Below are positions 13,366 through 26,349 of a stretch of DNA of 64,000 nt, one piece after another. The DNA is from Alligator mississippiensis (lineage: Eukaryota; Chordata; Crocodylia; Alligatoridae). Both the position numbers and the translations under genes were made by a program. The notes under the pieces are model-generated. The model was given only the letters and a program-made list of their open reading frames with translations, did not search any database and was not told where the DNA came from. Position 1 is the first letter of the stretch; every line of letters starts with the position of its first letter. The stretch is from positions 86,324,382 to 86,388,381 of the forward strand of contig NC_081824.1 in the NCBI RefSeq assembly GCF_030867095.1, given 5' to 3'.

Positions 13366-14087
13366 AATGCAATTTCTGTATAAATGACAGGTTTAGACCT
13401 GTTTAGCCACATTGGGTGGATACATCAGAAAGGTCAGCATTAATTCACACCTCATTCATGTCCACTTCAGGTATCCATGGTAACTAACGGATGGCCATCC
13501 TTCACTCTGCTTTTGCAGAAGATGTGGTAATCCCTTTTGCTAACCACTTTGTTCCCAGGCTGCAAGGTCAGCAAAACACCCTGACCTTTACCAAAAAACA
13601 CAAACCTCTGTCACACCCAAATCCACCTCTGCTCTCTTTTTTCATGGCAAAACTCCACCTCACCTGTCCCTTTCATAACATACAAACTAGTTTACCCTGC
13701 CTTTGTTGGAAGTGAGGACAAGGAGCAAAGGGACAGCATAGAAGAAATAGAACAACATCATACTGCAATACATTGTACACTATGGAGTCCCCTTCAACGG
13801 TAATGGCTTGACACCCCTCCCAACCCCCCAGTCCCCGCCCCCCGTTCCCATGCCCCTCCCATAAGCCCCTGCAAGTGTGTTTTCCAAACAGCATCCACCC
13901 ACATTTGGCTTGCCTGCAAAGGGTGGATGCCAGTCTCTGGCTTCTGTGCCCAGAAGGAGAGGGTGCTACCTGCATTGCCATAGGGCAGGGTGGAATTGCT
14001 TTGTGACAGCACAGGTGGACAGGCTTGTCTTTGATTGTTATTTATATGCATTCAGCAGTAATCGATCTTTTATTTTTTTTTCTGCAG

Positions 14088-15923
14088 TCCAGGAGAAGAA
14101 GGCAGCACCTATTCAGTGCTGAAGCCTGTCTTGCACAGGTAACCAGGGATGACAGCGACACATCCACTTATGAAATCTTATCCCAAGGCAATGACGATGC
14201 TGACTTTGTTCCAGACAGGGAGACTGTTCAGAGCAAGAAAACCATGTGTCTATAGAAGCTTCATCCAGCTCAGATGAGGAGTTGGTGCCACAAGCAGAAG
14301 TGATGCCAACACTTCCAGTAGGAAAGGGAAAAGGATCAGCCCAGGGCTGCCGTAGAAGATGGAGAGCTACAGTAGGACATGAAGCAGAACCACTGCCACC
14401 ACCCTCAGAAAACATTACAGATGATGACACCTTTAGAGGAAGGAATGGCAGAGTGTGGAAAAAAAGCCCACAGCTAATACATCATCAGAGAACAGCCAAT
14501 GACATAGTCCATTAAAGTGTTGGGCCAACAAGAGAAAGTAATAAAGACACGGTGATGGAAACTTTCCACCTGTTTCTCTCACAAGATATCCTGACTGTTA
14601 TCATAAGAGAAACAAACAGAAAGGCAGAAAGAAGAGTCAGGGAGTGGAATGACAGCCATCCTGAAAATAGAAAGGAGCGGAAAAAGCTGGATGAAACAGA
14701 ACTGAAAGCCTACATTGGCCTCCTACTGCTGAGAGGTCTATACCACAGTGATCACAAGGCACTGGAGAATTTGTGGGAGCAATGTACTGGGTGCCCTTCC
14801 TTCTGTGCCACCATGAGTTTAAAATGATTCCGTCAGATCACCAGTTACCTGAGATCGGACAACGAACTGACATGTGAGGAAAGGAGAGCTGTGAACAAAA
14901 TTGCTGCCTTCAGAGATATTTGGATACAATTTGTGGAGAAGCTCAGGAAATCGTACAATCCAGGAACACGCCCAATGGTTGATGAGCAGCTCATTGCATT
15001 CAGGGGTTGCTGTCCCTTCAGACAGTATATGCTCAGCCAAATATGGCTTGAAAATTTGGTGGTGCTGTGATGCAGCAACATCATTCCCCCAGTCTGGAGG
15101 CATCTACCTGGGCAAGCAACCAGAAGCTCCATGCCAAAGTAACCTTGGTACCCAGGTCATTGAAAAACTGGTTCATCCCTGGTACAAGATGGGAAGGAAT
15201 ACTGTGGGTGATAATTTCTTCACGCTATTTTTCAATATGCTGGATGTGGCTGCCATTGCCAGCCTCATCATTTGGCTAGGGCACAATGGCAAACTGGAAG
15301 CAAAGAACACATTTAAGAAGACAGCGCTTTTTTTTGCAGGAGCTTGGAAAACAGTTGATTGATGGACAAATAAAATGAAGAATGATGGATACATGTACTC
15401 TGTCTAAGTCTGTCAAGTCTGGTATGACTGCCCCATGGGCAACTTGTTCTGCCTTAGTCAGGGGCGGGGGGCACATGCCTCCCCTGCAACCAGTCCCACA
15501 GACCAGGGGCAGGGGTCCTACCACGACGGATCTTGCTGCCCAGGGGGAGGTCCCCCCATGGCCGATCCTATGATGGCCAATTGCTGCAGCCAATCAATGC
15601 AGCCGCTTCTGGGAGTAGCTGTGGCCACTTCTGGGAGCAGCTGCAGCGATCGGCCGGTGACTGCAGGAGGGGCACTGGCTGTCCCGCTGCCCCCCTGCCC
15701 ATCACCTAAACAGGGTGCATCCCCTACACATCACCACTGGACTGTCCTAAATTACAAATTTCACAACACATCCCAGTAGAACCTTCTGTAAGCACGAGTG
15801 GACGTTGTGCTTTTTGTCCAAGGACAGATGACCGTAAAACCTGGCAATGATGTGAAAACTGTAAGCAATTTACTTGTATGCACCACAGTACATCACTACT
15901 TTGTGAGGAATGCAATATTTAGT
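14088..15923 (+). pseudogene. piggyBac transposase, broken
   Basis: Reading resumes across frames in the order of a piggyBac (PGBD4-like) transposase. An acidic N-terminus (ACLAQVTRDDSD) is followed by TELKAYIGLLLLRGLYHS, then VDEQLIAFRG with the first catalytic aspartate at 14981-14983, then GDNFFT with the second at 15210-15212. GDNFFT is fused almost directly to FFNMLDVAAIASLIIWL, which normally lies after the third catalytic aspartate, so that residue is deleted. A stop interrupts after 14823, several frameshifts follow, and a GC-rich insertion occupies about 15455-15755. The C-terminal cysteine-rich domain survives at 15795-15923 (CAFCPRTDDRKTWQ, then CENCKQFTCMHH and CEECNI), with a TGA (15848-15850) where an arginine codon is expected. 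Confidence 0.9.
15455..15755. mobile_element. GC-rich insertion inside the piggyBac transposase, possibly a small hAT-like element
   Basis: About 300 bp of much higher GC content than its surroundings separates two recognisable parts of the transposase. Its start (CAGGGGCGGGG) and the reverse complement of its end (CAGTGGTGATG) share a hAT-like CAGnGGnG pattern. I could not find matching 8-bp target duplications, so class and borders are uncertain. Confidence 0.45.
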
Positions 15924-16166
15924 TAAAACATTTAGAACATGTTTTGGAAGTAAGCGCAAGTTTGAAAACAGTGTGAACTGGAGACTTAGCAAATTGTTCA
16001 TTCGCGTTTTGAAACTCTAAAAAAAGCTTAATTTTTGTTCATAGTTCTAGTAAAATAATATTTGGGGTTCAAATCATAAATACTCTTTCAAACAAGCTTT
16101 ATATTTAATAAATAGGTTTTGGTAGATTTATACTGTTATCACTGGTTCCATTTTGTTCATGTGAGT

Positions 16167-16226
16167 GGGGTAACAAGTTACCCCATGAGAACAACAGTGT
16201 TGATTTGCAGGGTAACAAGTTACCCC
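16167..16226. repeat. piggyBac right subterminal palindromes (two copies)
   Basis: GGGGTAACAAGTTACCCC (16167-16184) and GGGTAACAAGTTACCCC (16210-16226) lie 44-103 bp inside the right end and repeat the left-end motif. The spacing from the tip differs between the two ends, as is common for asymmetric piggyBac ends. Confidence 0.8.
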
Positions 16227-19200
16227 ATGGGAACAAAAACAATTATGGTTTCATGAGAACAGATGAGGGTTAAGCAATTTAGCAATGAAGACCAGAAAAC
16301 ATCAATATATTCTAACTACCCAGCTGACTATAAGTTCCATTATTTGCTATCCAATCTATCAGCAGGTACACCTTCCATTTTATGCTGTTCTTCCACAAAC
16401 TAATGATAAATACTTTTGAAAGTTGCATGAAGGCATTGGACAATACTGCTCTGATACACTAATGCCCTGAATTACTAACCTAATGGTCTGGACATCAGAC
16501 CAGAGCATCCTGGCACACTGTCTAGGTGTACATCAGGTAATATGCAGAAGTTGTGTAATATGCAGAAGTTTTGTATATATACAAAAAATGCTTAAGAGAG
16601 TGACTCCTCATGCCAAAAGCAGGGTGTATACCACAAAGGTGAGCCTCAGTAGTAAAGTATTTCAGAGATACCGACAGTGAGAATTTTAGTGCTGCCCTAA
16701 TCTGGTGTCACTGAAGCCACTGGGAGTTTTACTTGTGACTTCAAAGAGAACATATTTCAGGAACCATGGACTAAATACGCAAAAGGGACAGAAGCATTAG
16801 ACCTTGCAGTGCTAAGCCTAATGGTGTGAACAACCCTTCTAGAAAGCTTCTTATGCAATGCAGAGAGACAATGAGTAATCTAAAAGGCAACCAAAAGCCA
16901 ACTAAGTAGGAAACCACCTTATCTAGCTGTTAAGAAAGGCTGAGGAGAGGGATGGGATTAATCATATATAAACTCTTCCACCCTCAGGCCATAAGGAGGT
17001 GTTTAGCTGTGCTAGGGTTTATAAGACCGAACACTCTCCTGGAGTTAAACACCTAATCCAGGGCAATCTTTATTGTACAAAAAAAATTGCTAAGGATGAC
17101 AATTTCAGTGAAAAGTTGGAGCACCAGTGAAGAGTCTCTCTTAAAACTGTTCTGGTGGGGGAGAAAGCTAATGGAAGGAAATTATTTTCCCACCTCGCAC
17201 TGCTACGTCCCTGCCAGAAAGCTGTCAAGTACTACAGTTGAATGCAAGAGTAATGTCTACCCCTATGCTTGTATAGTTCTTGCCCAAATTCCAGACTCTA
17301 ACCAACCTCTCCCATTGCAAAGTACTTTTTTTTTTTTGCTAATATCCACTAATCCATGTCCATTCATTCACACCTAACATTCACCTACCGCTTCCTTCAC
17401 TCATGCTCAGTGCATCATTATTTCTGCCAGCCATAACCTCAACTAAAATCCCCAAAACACCTCCCTGACCCCAGATCCTCACAGATCCAAATTCCTTCTC
17501 AACCTTCCCATTTCCCCAGAACTCACTCCTCAGCCCTTCACTCTATCAGCAGCCACAGGACTCAAAACTTTTCCTCTTTCAATCTTTCCTAAGTTCAAAA
17601 CAGCTCTGACCTTAATCCTTCTTCCTCTTTCCTGACTTCTCAGCTAATACCACTATTTAATCACTTCTGCTGGGCCTGAAGGAACAGAGGCACTTAAGGA
17701 AGGGTTGTGGATGCTGACCTTAATTATACCCACAAAAGGGCTGCCAGGTGAGGCAAATAGGCGTACTCTAGTGACTGGAGTTTCCAGAACAGGAAAGTCC
17801 CAGCCTCATGAGCAGTGCAGCTGTAGCAGCAGATAGCTGTTTTTGAAACACCACTGTAGGTCTATAAAGGTCTGATAAGTGGACTGTTACTGATAAAATT
17901 TTAGTCCCGATATCTCTTACTAGCTAGCAATGCCTAGCTTTGATATTATTAATAATTATCAACTGGAAATTGTTCAGTTTTATGGAAGAATAAAATGTAA
18001 CAAAGCCCCATTTAGCATAAGTGGAGAGTCAAAGGCATATATGTGACAGCATCTGTCCTACTACTTCCTGACAGCCACTCACCAAATTTCTGTCAAGGGG
18101 CCCTGAATCGCAAGGCATTTTAAACCTCTGGGGTGCATCCAAACAAGCACGCAGGTGCAGTATGTGGCACTGCAGACCTGTCTGCAGGGCCACACATGCA
18201 AGCATTCCCCGGGCTGCTAATTTTGATACTGGGTGATCCCAGTGTCAAAGAAATCCTCACAAGAAAAAGGTGGACTCCCTCCCTCTAGCCTGCTCGCAAT
18301 TCTAATGAGTTTTGCATTAGTCTTTTACCTCGTTTCTTTTTTGCCAATAGAGTTCTGTAATATAGCAACTTTCAGCTGTTTCTCAGTTTTTCTGCTCACC
18401 ACCAAGTTTTTATCCAGAGTCACGTTTCCTAGGCCACTTAGCTGGTCTTGTTGGTTTTGCATGTAGGCCCATAAAAATAGCAATGTTACATCATATCATA
18501 ATAATAAGATAACAGGAGTACAACCCAATATTTATCCAGTGTCCCAGAAACAGCTCTAGTGCCTGTAGACTCAGGTCTACAGACAGGACAATTGAGCTCA
18601 CATAGAGACTTTTATCCCCATCTGTCTGCCTGCCAGCCACAAAGATATACCCTCAAATCCCTCCTACTGTAGCATAACTTGATCTAGTTTTCCTGTTTGA
18701 GCCAGTAGTATTGGTTCTGCTCAGCCAGCTCCTACCTCCGCTCATGCTAGCACCTGGCATTCAGCTCTATCCACCGTTTGTCCACAAGTATTTTCTTTAA
18801 CCCTAGACTCCATGACTCTGAACTTCTTGTCATCACCAGCAGAAGGCATCTGCAGCTAGACCACTTGCAGACCTATCTCCATGGTCCCTGTATGCCCTGT
18901 TGGAGAAAAAGACATCTCTTTTGCTCTCATATTTAAAGGTTTATCCATCCCAAGTCAAAGGAGCACAGAATGGCAACCACTTCCAAATTCCTGTTCAACA
19001 ACAGGCAAATTTTATTGGGAGAAGAATCATGAGAGTAGCTCTTCCTTAAATTGTTTGTAACTCATGCTTGTTAAGTAAAGTTAAGTGAAATGCTAACAGA
19101 TCTGCTTTTCCTTTTCAATTAAAGTGCAAAAAAGCAGACACTTGTTAAAACCTCTTTTAAAATGCTTCACATACTATCATGCTAATCCCACTTCTAGCAC

Positions 19201-19299
19201 TTACTTTGACACTGTGTAGTTTGGCCACCTCTCTTGGCTACTTATCAGATTGTAGTCAGAAGATCCACCTACTGAAGCCTTGTTGTTTTAAACCTATAG

Positions 19300-19430
19300 G
19301 CTAGGGGCAAAAGTTATACATAAACCAGTTTAAGTGATCAGAAACTGGTTTAAGATAAACCTGGTTGAATGTAATATCAGACTTAACTGGTTTGGGTCAA
19401 ACTATTTTATGAAACTTCTGTCCCAGACCA
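19300..19430. mobile_element. short DNA transposon related to 1744-1915
   Basis: GGGCAAAAGTTATACATAAA begins a stretch containing AACCAGTTTAAG and GATCAGAAACTGG with inverted AACTGGTTT words. It resembles 1744-1915. Confidence 0.45.
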
Positions 19431-19711
19431 TGGAGTCTGAACTGATCCCAAGCATTCTCTCTGGCTTTCTACCTAGATATACCCTCATGGTATAGATTCT
19501 CTGTTTAGCTACTTTGAGAGCAATTTAAAAACCCATCTACAGTCCCAACTGCTGAAATTCCCACCCTAGCAAGAAATACACCCTTTCCCAGAATCCTACT
19601 GAAAATATGAATTTTCTGATTTAGACTTGAATGCTTTGGAAGACACGTGACAGACGTGAGCAAACAGGCTTTCCACAGTGTGTCTAAACACACTACTACT
19701 TTCTTTGAGAA

Positions 19712-20029
19712 CAGTGATTCTCAGCCTTCTTAGACTCAAGGAACTCCCCCTTTAGACTCAAGGTACCTCTCAGAAAAATGCCAGCTCTTAGCTTTCATTC
19801 ATCTCTTCGCTAGAAAAATAACAGGGCAATTCTTTTGTAAAGAATCAGAAAAACTACAACAGGTCAGAATGTTTTTGACATTATGGATTCCTATTTTAAA
19901 TCTATAGGTTTATCTTGTGTGTAGGTGTTTCTACATCTAACAGTGATAATAATGTGTGGTACCCTGTGGCACCCTTAAAGGATCCCGTTGCACCCCAAGG
20001 CATCACAGCGCCTTAGCTGAGAATCACTG
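19712..20029. mobile_element. hAT-Charlie-like short element
   Basis: A 318-bp element with perfect 14-bp inverted ends, CAGTGATTCTCAGC and its complement. This matches the CAGTGGTTCTCAACC style of Charlie/MER5-type hAT elements. The flanking 8-mers (TTTGAGAA and CTTCATAG) no longer match, suggesting an old insertion. Confidence 0.8.
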
Positions 20030-23000
20030 CTTCATAGAAGAAGCCTAAAAGGTTACAGAATAGAAGGAAACAACAAACTTCCCGAATGTGTCGTCTCATA
20101 TGCTAGCTTCCCTTGGGAGTCTCTAGGTGTATAAAAATACAGAGTTTGTCCCTGTCTCATCATACTCTCGGTATGGATGCCTCCCCCAGCTCGAGCTGCT
20201 GAAAATGGCCAAAGACAATGAATTTTTCAGTTTTCACCCATTTATATCCTTCCAGTCTCTTTCCTTATCAGGTGTTGGATGAATTTGTTTCCTAATCAAC
20301 TTCACTCCTGACAACCCATTTTTTTTCTGTTTGGAGTCAGCTTACTGTTCATATCTGAATAAGGGACCTTCTTCATTTAACAAGCCTCTGTTGTTATGTC
20401 TGGAGTAACACTCTTTGGGTATTCACTCAACATGGAAATGAAAAAACAACAAAGTTAAAGGCTTGCACAACCAAAATGGAGTTGTCAGCTTGATAAAAAT
20501 GCATATGGGGAGTTAGTATCTTCACATGAAATTCATGAACAGATCTGAACTTGTAAGAACATGCCATATGTGCTGCATAGTATTTCAATAAACTTTATTC
20601 AAATATGGAAGCTGCTTAATTAGGATTTACCGGAATCCATGTTGATTAAAGTTCATTCATGAAAATGTTTTCTTTTTAAGACTGATCCTTAGCTTAAGAA
20701 GTCATGAAACCAGACAAAAATCTGTATATTGGTAACTGTATTTTAAACGAAAAAAAAATCTTCACATAATAAATACATCTTATGCACATTAACTTCAAAT
20801 TTACTTCAGAAAGCTATTTACAATATAAATAATTATAAATGGGAACACTTTGCAAGATATTGTTGACATAGCTAAATTGTGTTTCCTACATTACATTCCA
20901 AAGGAAAAATTCAAATTACAGATGTTATGGTACAACGTCACTAGAACCTATACATTGCTAGGCATGGTATTTCAAATGTTGGCAATTCTGTGTCTTTTCC
21001 TCATAAATATAATCTATTGGGTTTAAAGCAAACTTGAAATGTTTCATTGTTTCTGAAGTGCCTTTTCCTAGATTAATACATTTTATGTGTTTTCACCTTT
21101 GGGGAAAAAGTTACAGTGATTTAGGAGAACTCTTCCCAGTACACTTTATTTCCTTAGAAATGTAAACATACTACTGTTTTATGATGTTTTAAAAGAAATT
21201 AGTTTGTGTTTCCAAACTTCCCACTTCACTGGTATCTAAAAGCAAAATCACATGCAGTCAAAATTGCAATAAATAAAAATGTTTAAAATTGTATTTTAAA
21301 TCCTAGAATAACTGGGAATCTTCTGTATTCCATGTGAAAAGAGAGGATCAGTAGTGAATACAACCAAGAAAATATCTTTCTTTCTGGCTATAACAGTGGT
21401 ATATTAAATCTTTTCTCTCCCATATACCCCTTGGCCGGACCATAAATTAACATTCTCTCAGAAAGGGGTTAGGTTTTGCTAACTGGAGAGCAGTTAGTCC
21501 ATGAACCCTGGTGTAAAAGAATTTAACACCATGAGGAAGTTTCCCACAATTGTAATTTTTCACTTCCTGTGCAACTGAGATGCACTGGCACTCACCATTG
21601 TGCAGAAAATTGTATTTAATTTTCTTTCTCCAAAACAATAACTCCTTGTAGAGCATACACTGGTAGAAATACTTTGGTAACCCATCAGCTACACACTCTT
21701 ATAAGCCTTATTCGCAGCAAACTGAGTGATACATACTGTATCAAAGTGATAGCAAAACTCCATTTTTTTAAACTGAAGATAGATGATTTACCAATTATTC
21801 ATAACTGAAAATAATATGTTCGTTTTCTGAACACCGGAGTTTCAATAAGTTTGGTTTGACTCAGCATGTATGGAAATAAAGTAGTCTATTAAAATCAATA
21901 ACAAATTGCCTTCATACTTTGTGCTTCTCTGAGTAGACTTAAAAAAATCCTGTGGAAGTGCCAGAATTTTAATATGTTTGTTTTCCAACATTAACCAGAA
22001 CCACCTCCAAAATACGCATGGCTGGACTTGATAATGCAGGCAAGGTGAACTTTGCAGGTGGCATGCCTGAAGAACCATTCTAATATCCATGAGTTTGTTG
22101 GACTTGGGTTCTGCCCCGGTGTAGCAGTACTTCGACAGAGCTGTCTGTGCCTTTTGCAGTAATGTTTTCTGAAGAAGTCAAAAAGGAAAACCAATTGACG
22201 GAAAAGTTTTTGGGAGATCAGTACTTATCAAATAAAATGGTTGTTTGAGTAACGAAGAAAATCATTGAATAAGTGCTCCATGCCTAGAGATAACAGAGAT
22301 TCAGATGAAAGGCTTTGATGGATTTAAATGGGTTTGAATAAGTAGGATTTTAATGTACAATCCTGAGCAACAGCACTTATGGAAACATCATTATAGCATA
22401 TTAAGATATCTATTAATCAGAGGGGGAAAGTTTAGCAGAATATTCTTTGGGTTTGGCACCCACCAACATTCAAGGTGACCACATTTCTGTAAAATTATTC
22501 AAAATGTATAGGGAAAAACGCTTCTATTATTAATACACAGTATTTTAGGCATTTTCTTTTACAACTCTCATAGTTGCATCTTACAGATTAAAAAAAAAAA
22601 AGGAAACAAAAATCCCTGGTGCCAATTAAATAGGAGGCAGATTCTGCTACCCTTACTCTTACTCATAATGAGTCATGCTTTATTCTATGATATTCCCAGT
22701 TTAATCAATGGGACTGCATATGAAATAGGAGTTTTTATGGTATAAAGTCTTAGGTGAATTTAGCTATAGCATGTTCATGGAGTGCACCAAGTACTACTGT
22801 GTATAAATTAGAGATATTTTCATTCGTCTCTTAACATCAAATAAAAATATAGAAGGCTTGATCCACAACCTATTGAAGTCAACTGAAAAACTCATATTGA
22901 TTTCAATTAGTTTTAGATAAAACGATAATTAATTTCGCATTCTAATTATTATATTAACTTGATATCACATTTGTCAACACAAAGTTTGAATAATATAGAA

Positions 23001-26000
23001 ATGCTCACGTAGTACAGTGCAATCAGTGTAGTTCCTACATTTAAAATGTCTTCGCTATGTAGTGATAGCATTAAGCTAATAGGATATATTTTAAAAATAT
23101 CATAGACAATATCTTGCTTTTCAAACTTTCCCAAATAGCTCATCTCAATTTTGTTTAAAAAAAAAAAGAATATGGTCCTTGAACAATATTGAAGCGCTCT
23201 ATTTTTTTTAATGTTAAATGAAGAGCTGTATAAAATATGTCATGGACAAATAAAAACTTTATGTCCTATTGGAAAGCACATGTTATATGCATTTAGTTAA
23301 GGTTGCAAGCTTGTTTTCATATAGTATATAAACAGGATGTAGCAGATTGTGGGTTCCTAAGCTTCCACAAAATTCAAAATTGCATTAAAACTCCCTGCCA
23401 ACTCTGAAGTAAGGATGACATTTTTGTCTCTTGTACTTGGTCTTTTTAAGAAAGAAGGCTGACCAGTCACGTAGCCTATAGAAGCACGTATCTCCAGCCA
23501 ATGACAAGGAAGCACTAAGAGTGACAACTGCTGCCATCTTGTGTAGGGAGTGAACAAGTGTCAGTCTTTGCAGGTGAGGGGCCGAGACTTTAGATGTTAT
23601 ATTCACTACATTGCATCTCTCCACATCTATCATTATCATTATGCTGGCATGGAACTACTGAAAATTCCAGTACCAAAGTAAGATAAAACTAATTAATTAT
23701 AGCTACTGGAAACTTTAATTCTAGGATAACACTAAATAATAACGAGGAAATGGTATTGCATAGAACAGTCTCTTTTCTAGATGAAGAAATGTAGACTATA
23801 AGTGTACTGACTTGGTGTTATAAGTGCAGTGGTTCTGAAGGTGCCTGTCATACTGTAGGACAATAGTCACTTTTGCAATGCACATATTTTTACTCTATTT
23901 CACTTGGCAAATCATATCTTTTGTACTACAAAGTTATTAATATTTTATAGATACAAACTAAATAAAGATGCATCCAGAACTAAATTTATCAAAAATACCC
24001 TCTCCTAATTTTTAGGACTATATAAAAAAATTACTGGGCTGAATGAAGTCCATTTTGGCTTATCCCTCCCACTGAGCCAGTACTATTGCCCCAACATCAA
24101 ATATTGTTTTGGTTTGACCTTTTAAAAATATGATTTATACTAGCTGCTCCCTTTTTACTTTTATAGTTCATTCAACATTTTACATTTTGTTAAACAAAAT
24201 TCTCTCCAAATTCATCTTGTTTTTATAATTCCTTAGCTAACATTTAATGCCTTGTCTCTCATATCTGCCACTAATTTAAATGGATCTCTTATCCTGTTAT
24301 CTACACTCTTTTCTCTGCAGAATTTGTTTACAGCACTGACATTCCCTGTGAATTTTTTCCTCAACGATGATAGATTTAGTTTATTTAAAGTTTTATTAGA
24401 CCTTTCAGTCTCTTTATCTTTCTGCTTGCGATCTGCACTACCTTTTATTGTGAGTTTTAGATAATAAAGATTGGATTGTATTACCATTCCTCATGTTCAT
24501 GTACCATTCACTCAAAGCGATAACAAGTCAAAAAGGATTTCTTGTGGGACAGAATATTATTCAGTTCAAGTACTACAATCTGCCTCAAAGTGATCAGTAT
24601 TCCAGGTTTAAAGATCATACATATTTTTGTCTTATGGTTAAACTCTGCTTAAGTGATCTAGATTGTTATTTTTTGTTGTCATCTCTGCATGGATTATCCC
24701 TATTTTGAAAACTAATATTTGTAAGATATCTCGTACATTGGGATGGATATGTTATGACCATTGCTGGTAAAGTCCCATGTGTCTAGCTTCCTTGGATCAT
24801 AAGCCAAGCCAGTCTGAAATGTCCATTCCATTTATCTAATCACCCCAATGCCCATCCTATTATGAGTGGCGACTGGCAGTAAGTCTAGTTCCTTTTTAAA
24901 TCAATTGCAAGATTCCCATTGATTTTTTATGGGTGAGAAGGGGGTCAATAAATGTAACAATGATCTCCCTTATATAAATGTTTTAGTTGTTGATGTTACA
25001 TTGTCTTGCTTGCAGTTTATTAATATCTCCTTGCAAATGTGGATTTTCAATATATTTACTATAGCTTCCTCTGCATCCTTTGGCAAGCCCATTAACAAAG
25101 AATAACTGAAATTTCTCAGGATCCCGATTCCTTCAGTTTCTTTCTTGTCTTCCCCTGATTATTACCTGACTGTTTTTGACATCTCTGCTCTATTGACTGT
25201 ATGAGTAAGACAAGAACCCTGTCTTTCTTGTAGTCATGCCTATTACTTCAGTAGTCTGTCAGCCTTGCTACCCTAGAATCTTTACAATCTCCTTTATTTT
25301 CCTAATGTACCCACAGGCTTTTTGAAATTTCACCACAACCACCATGCAGTATTTGTCTTCCTTACAACTCATATTTTTACACTCACCTAGTTGTATTTTA
25401 CAGCCAGCCTTGCAGTAATTTTAGAGCAGTTCCTCCCGTATATCTAACCCACTCTGAGTCTCCTCTTCATGGTGTATGTACTTTTACATAACCATAGGAT
25501 TAAATTTGTTTGTCTTGGGCCACTCGCAGCCTCTTTCTGCATTTCCTTTTCACTAATTGTCTCCTATTAACTCTACCAGCCATTTTATGCAATCTTCCAA
25601 AATGTAATTGCCACTCAAAGTATCTTCAACCTCTACATCAATTCTGTATTGCTCAAAAGAAACTGAAAAATAACCCCTTTTCAGTTCCTTCCTTTAAATA
25701 CTGTATAAGTAAATATTATATCTATGTAATCGTAAATATATTGCTCAATTTACATATTTCAAGTCAAGCATGTGTACAACTAAGAATATGAGTATGCAAA
25801 GAAGTAACAATTCTGAGAATCATTCTCTTTTCTTCCTTTTGGCCACCCATGGATGCACTGAGCAGCATTAAATAGCTAGAGTTTACTGGAATAAACAAAT
25901 CACCAAAGATACAAATTTTAATGCACATTTTAAATGTATATATTCCATGTTTTTATATGTAGGGAGTGCATAGCAGTTAAAGTTGACCAAGACCTATGGG

Positions 26001-26266
26001 GTATGTGCAATTCAGAGGGTTCCTTTGGGAGCATTTTTCATCAGCCAAGTCCTACACAGTGTGCGCGTCTACATGTGCAATTAATGAACCTAAATTTTCT
26101 GCACAGAAAATTCAGGCATATTATACTGGGCTTCCATATGCATCTGAACGTGTGCCTGTTGGGAGCAAATTGCCTCTCAACCAGAGCAGTTCAGTGTAGG
26201 GCGGCAGTCTAGGGTTTAGGACAGGGTTTCAGTTCAGTTCAGGGCTGGCTCTCAGCTGGAGCGGTT

Positions 26267-26349
26267 CAGTTTCGGGCTGCTCCTGCCCTGCTCTTCCCAC
26301 CTGCTGCTGCTGCAGGTGGGCGGAGCAGGGCAGGAGCAGCCCTAAACTG
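26267..26349. repeat. long GC-rich hairpin, 37-bp arms
   Basis: Arms 26267-26303 and 26313-26349 pair at 34 of 37 positions around a 9-nt CTG-repeat loop. The stem core is GGGCTGCTCCTGCCCTGCTC. Confidence 0.9.

Larger units (their letters stand above)
13077..16269 (+). mobile_element. piggyBac transposon, full length with TTAA target duplication
   Basis: The element is flanked by TTAA on both sides (13073-13076 and 16270-16273). It begins CCTTCATACATTCCCATG and ends as the reverse complement of CCCTCATCTGTTCTCATG, an imperfect terminal inverted repeat of about 18 bp. TTAA target choice is the hallmark of the piggyBac superfamily, and the interior carries a decayed piggyBac transposase with a C-terminal cysteine-rich domain. 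Four copies of a 17-18-bp palindrome of the form GGGTAACnnGTTACCC sit near the ends (13269, 13348, 16167, 16210). Total length is 3193 bp, typical of a complete copy. It is inactive because the transposase is broken. Confidence 0.9.
16270..22000. other. intergenic DNA between the piggyBac copy and the SIM1 3' region
   Basis: This is mostly AT-rich unique DNA. A partial short transposon lies around 18128-18235, a short element around 19300-19430 and a Charlie-like hAT at 19712-20029. The stretch 20400-21300 has low repeat content and runs of homeodomain-like TAATTA/ATTAAT words, which could be conserved non-coding DNA. No genes are seen. Confidence 0.6.

Noticed and set aside
24233..24487. 84-codon minus-strand frame rich in K/E/D
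   Set aside because: It briefly looked like a LINE ORF1 piece, but the opposite strand is equally open and no motif was found.
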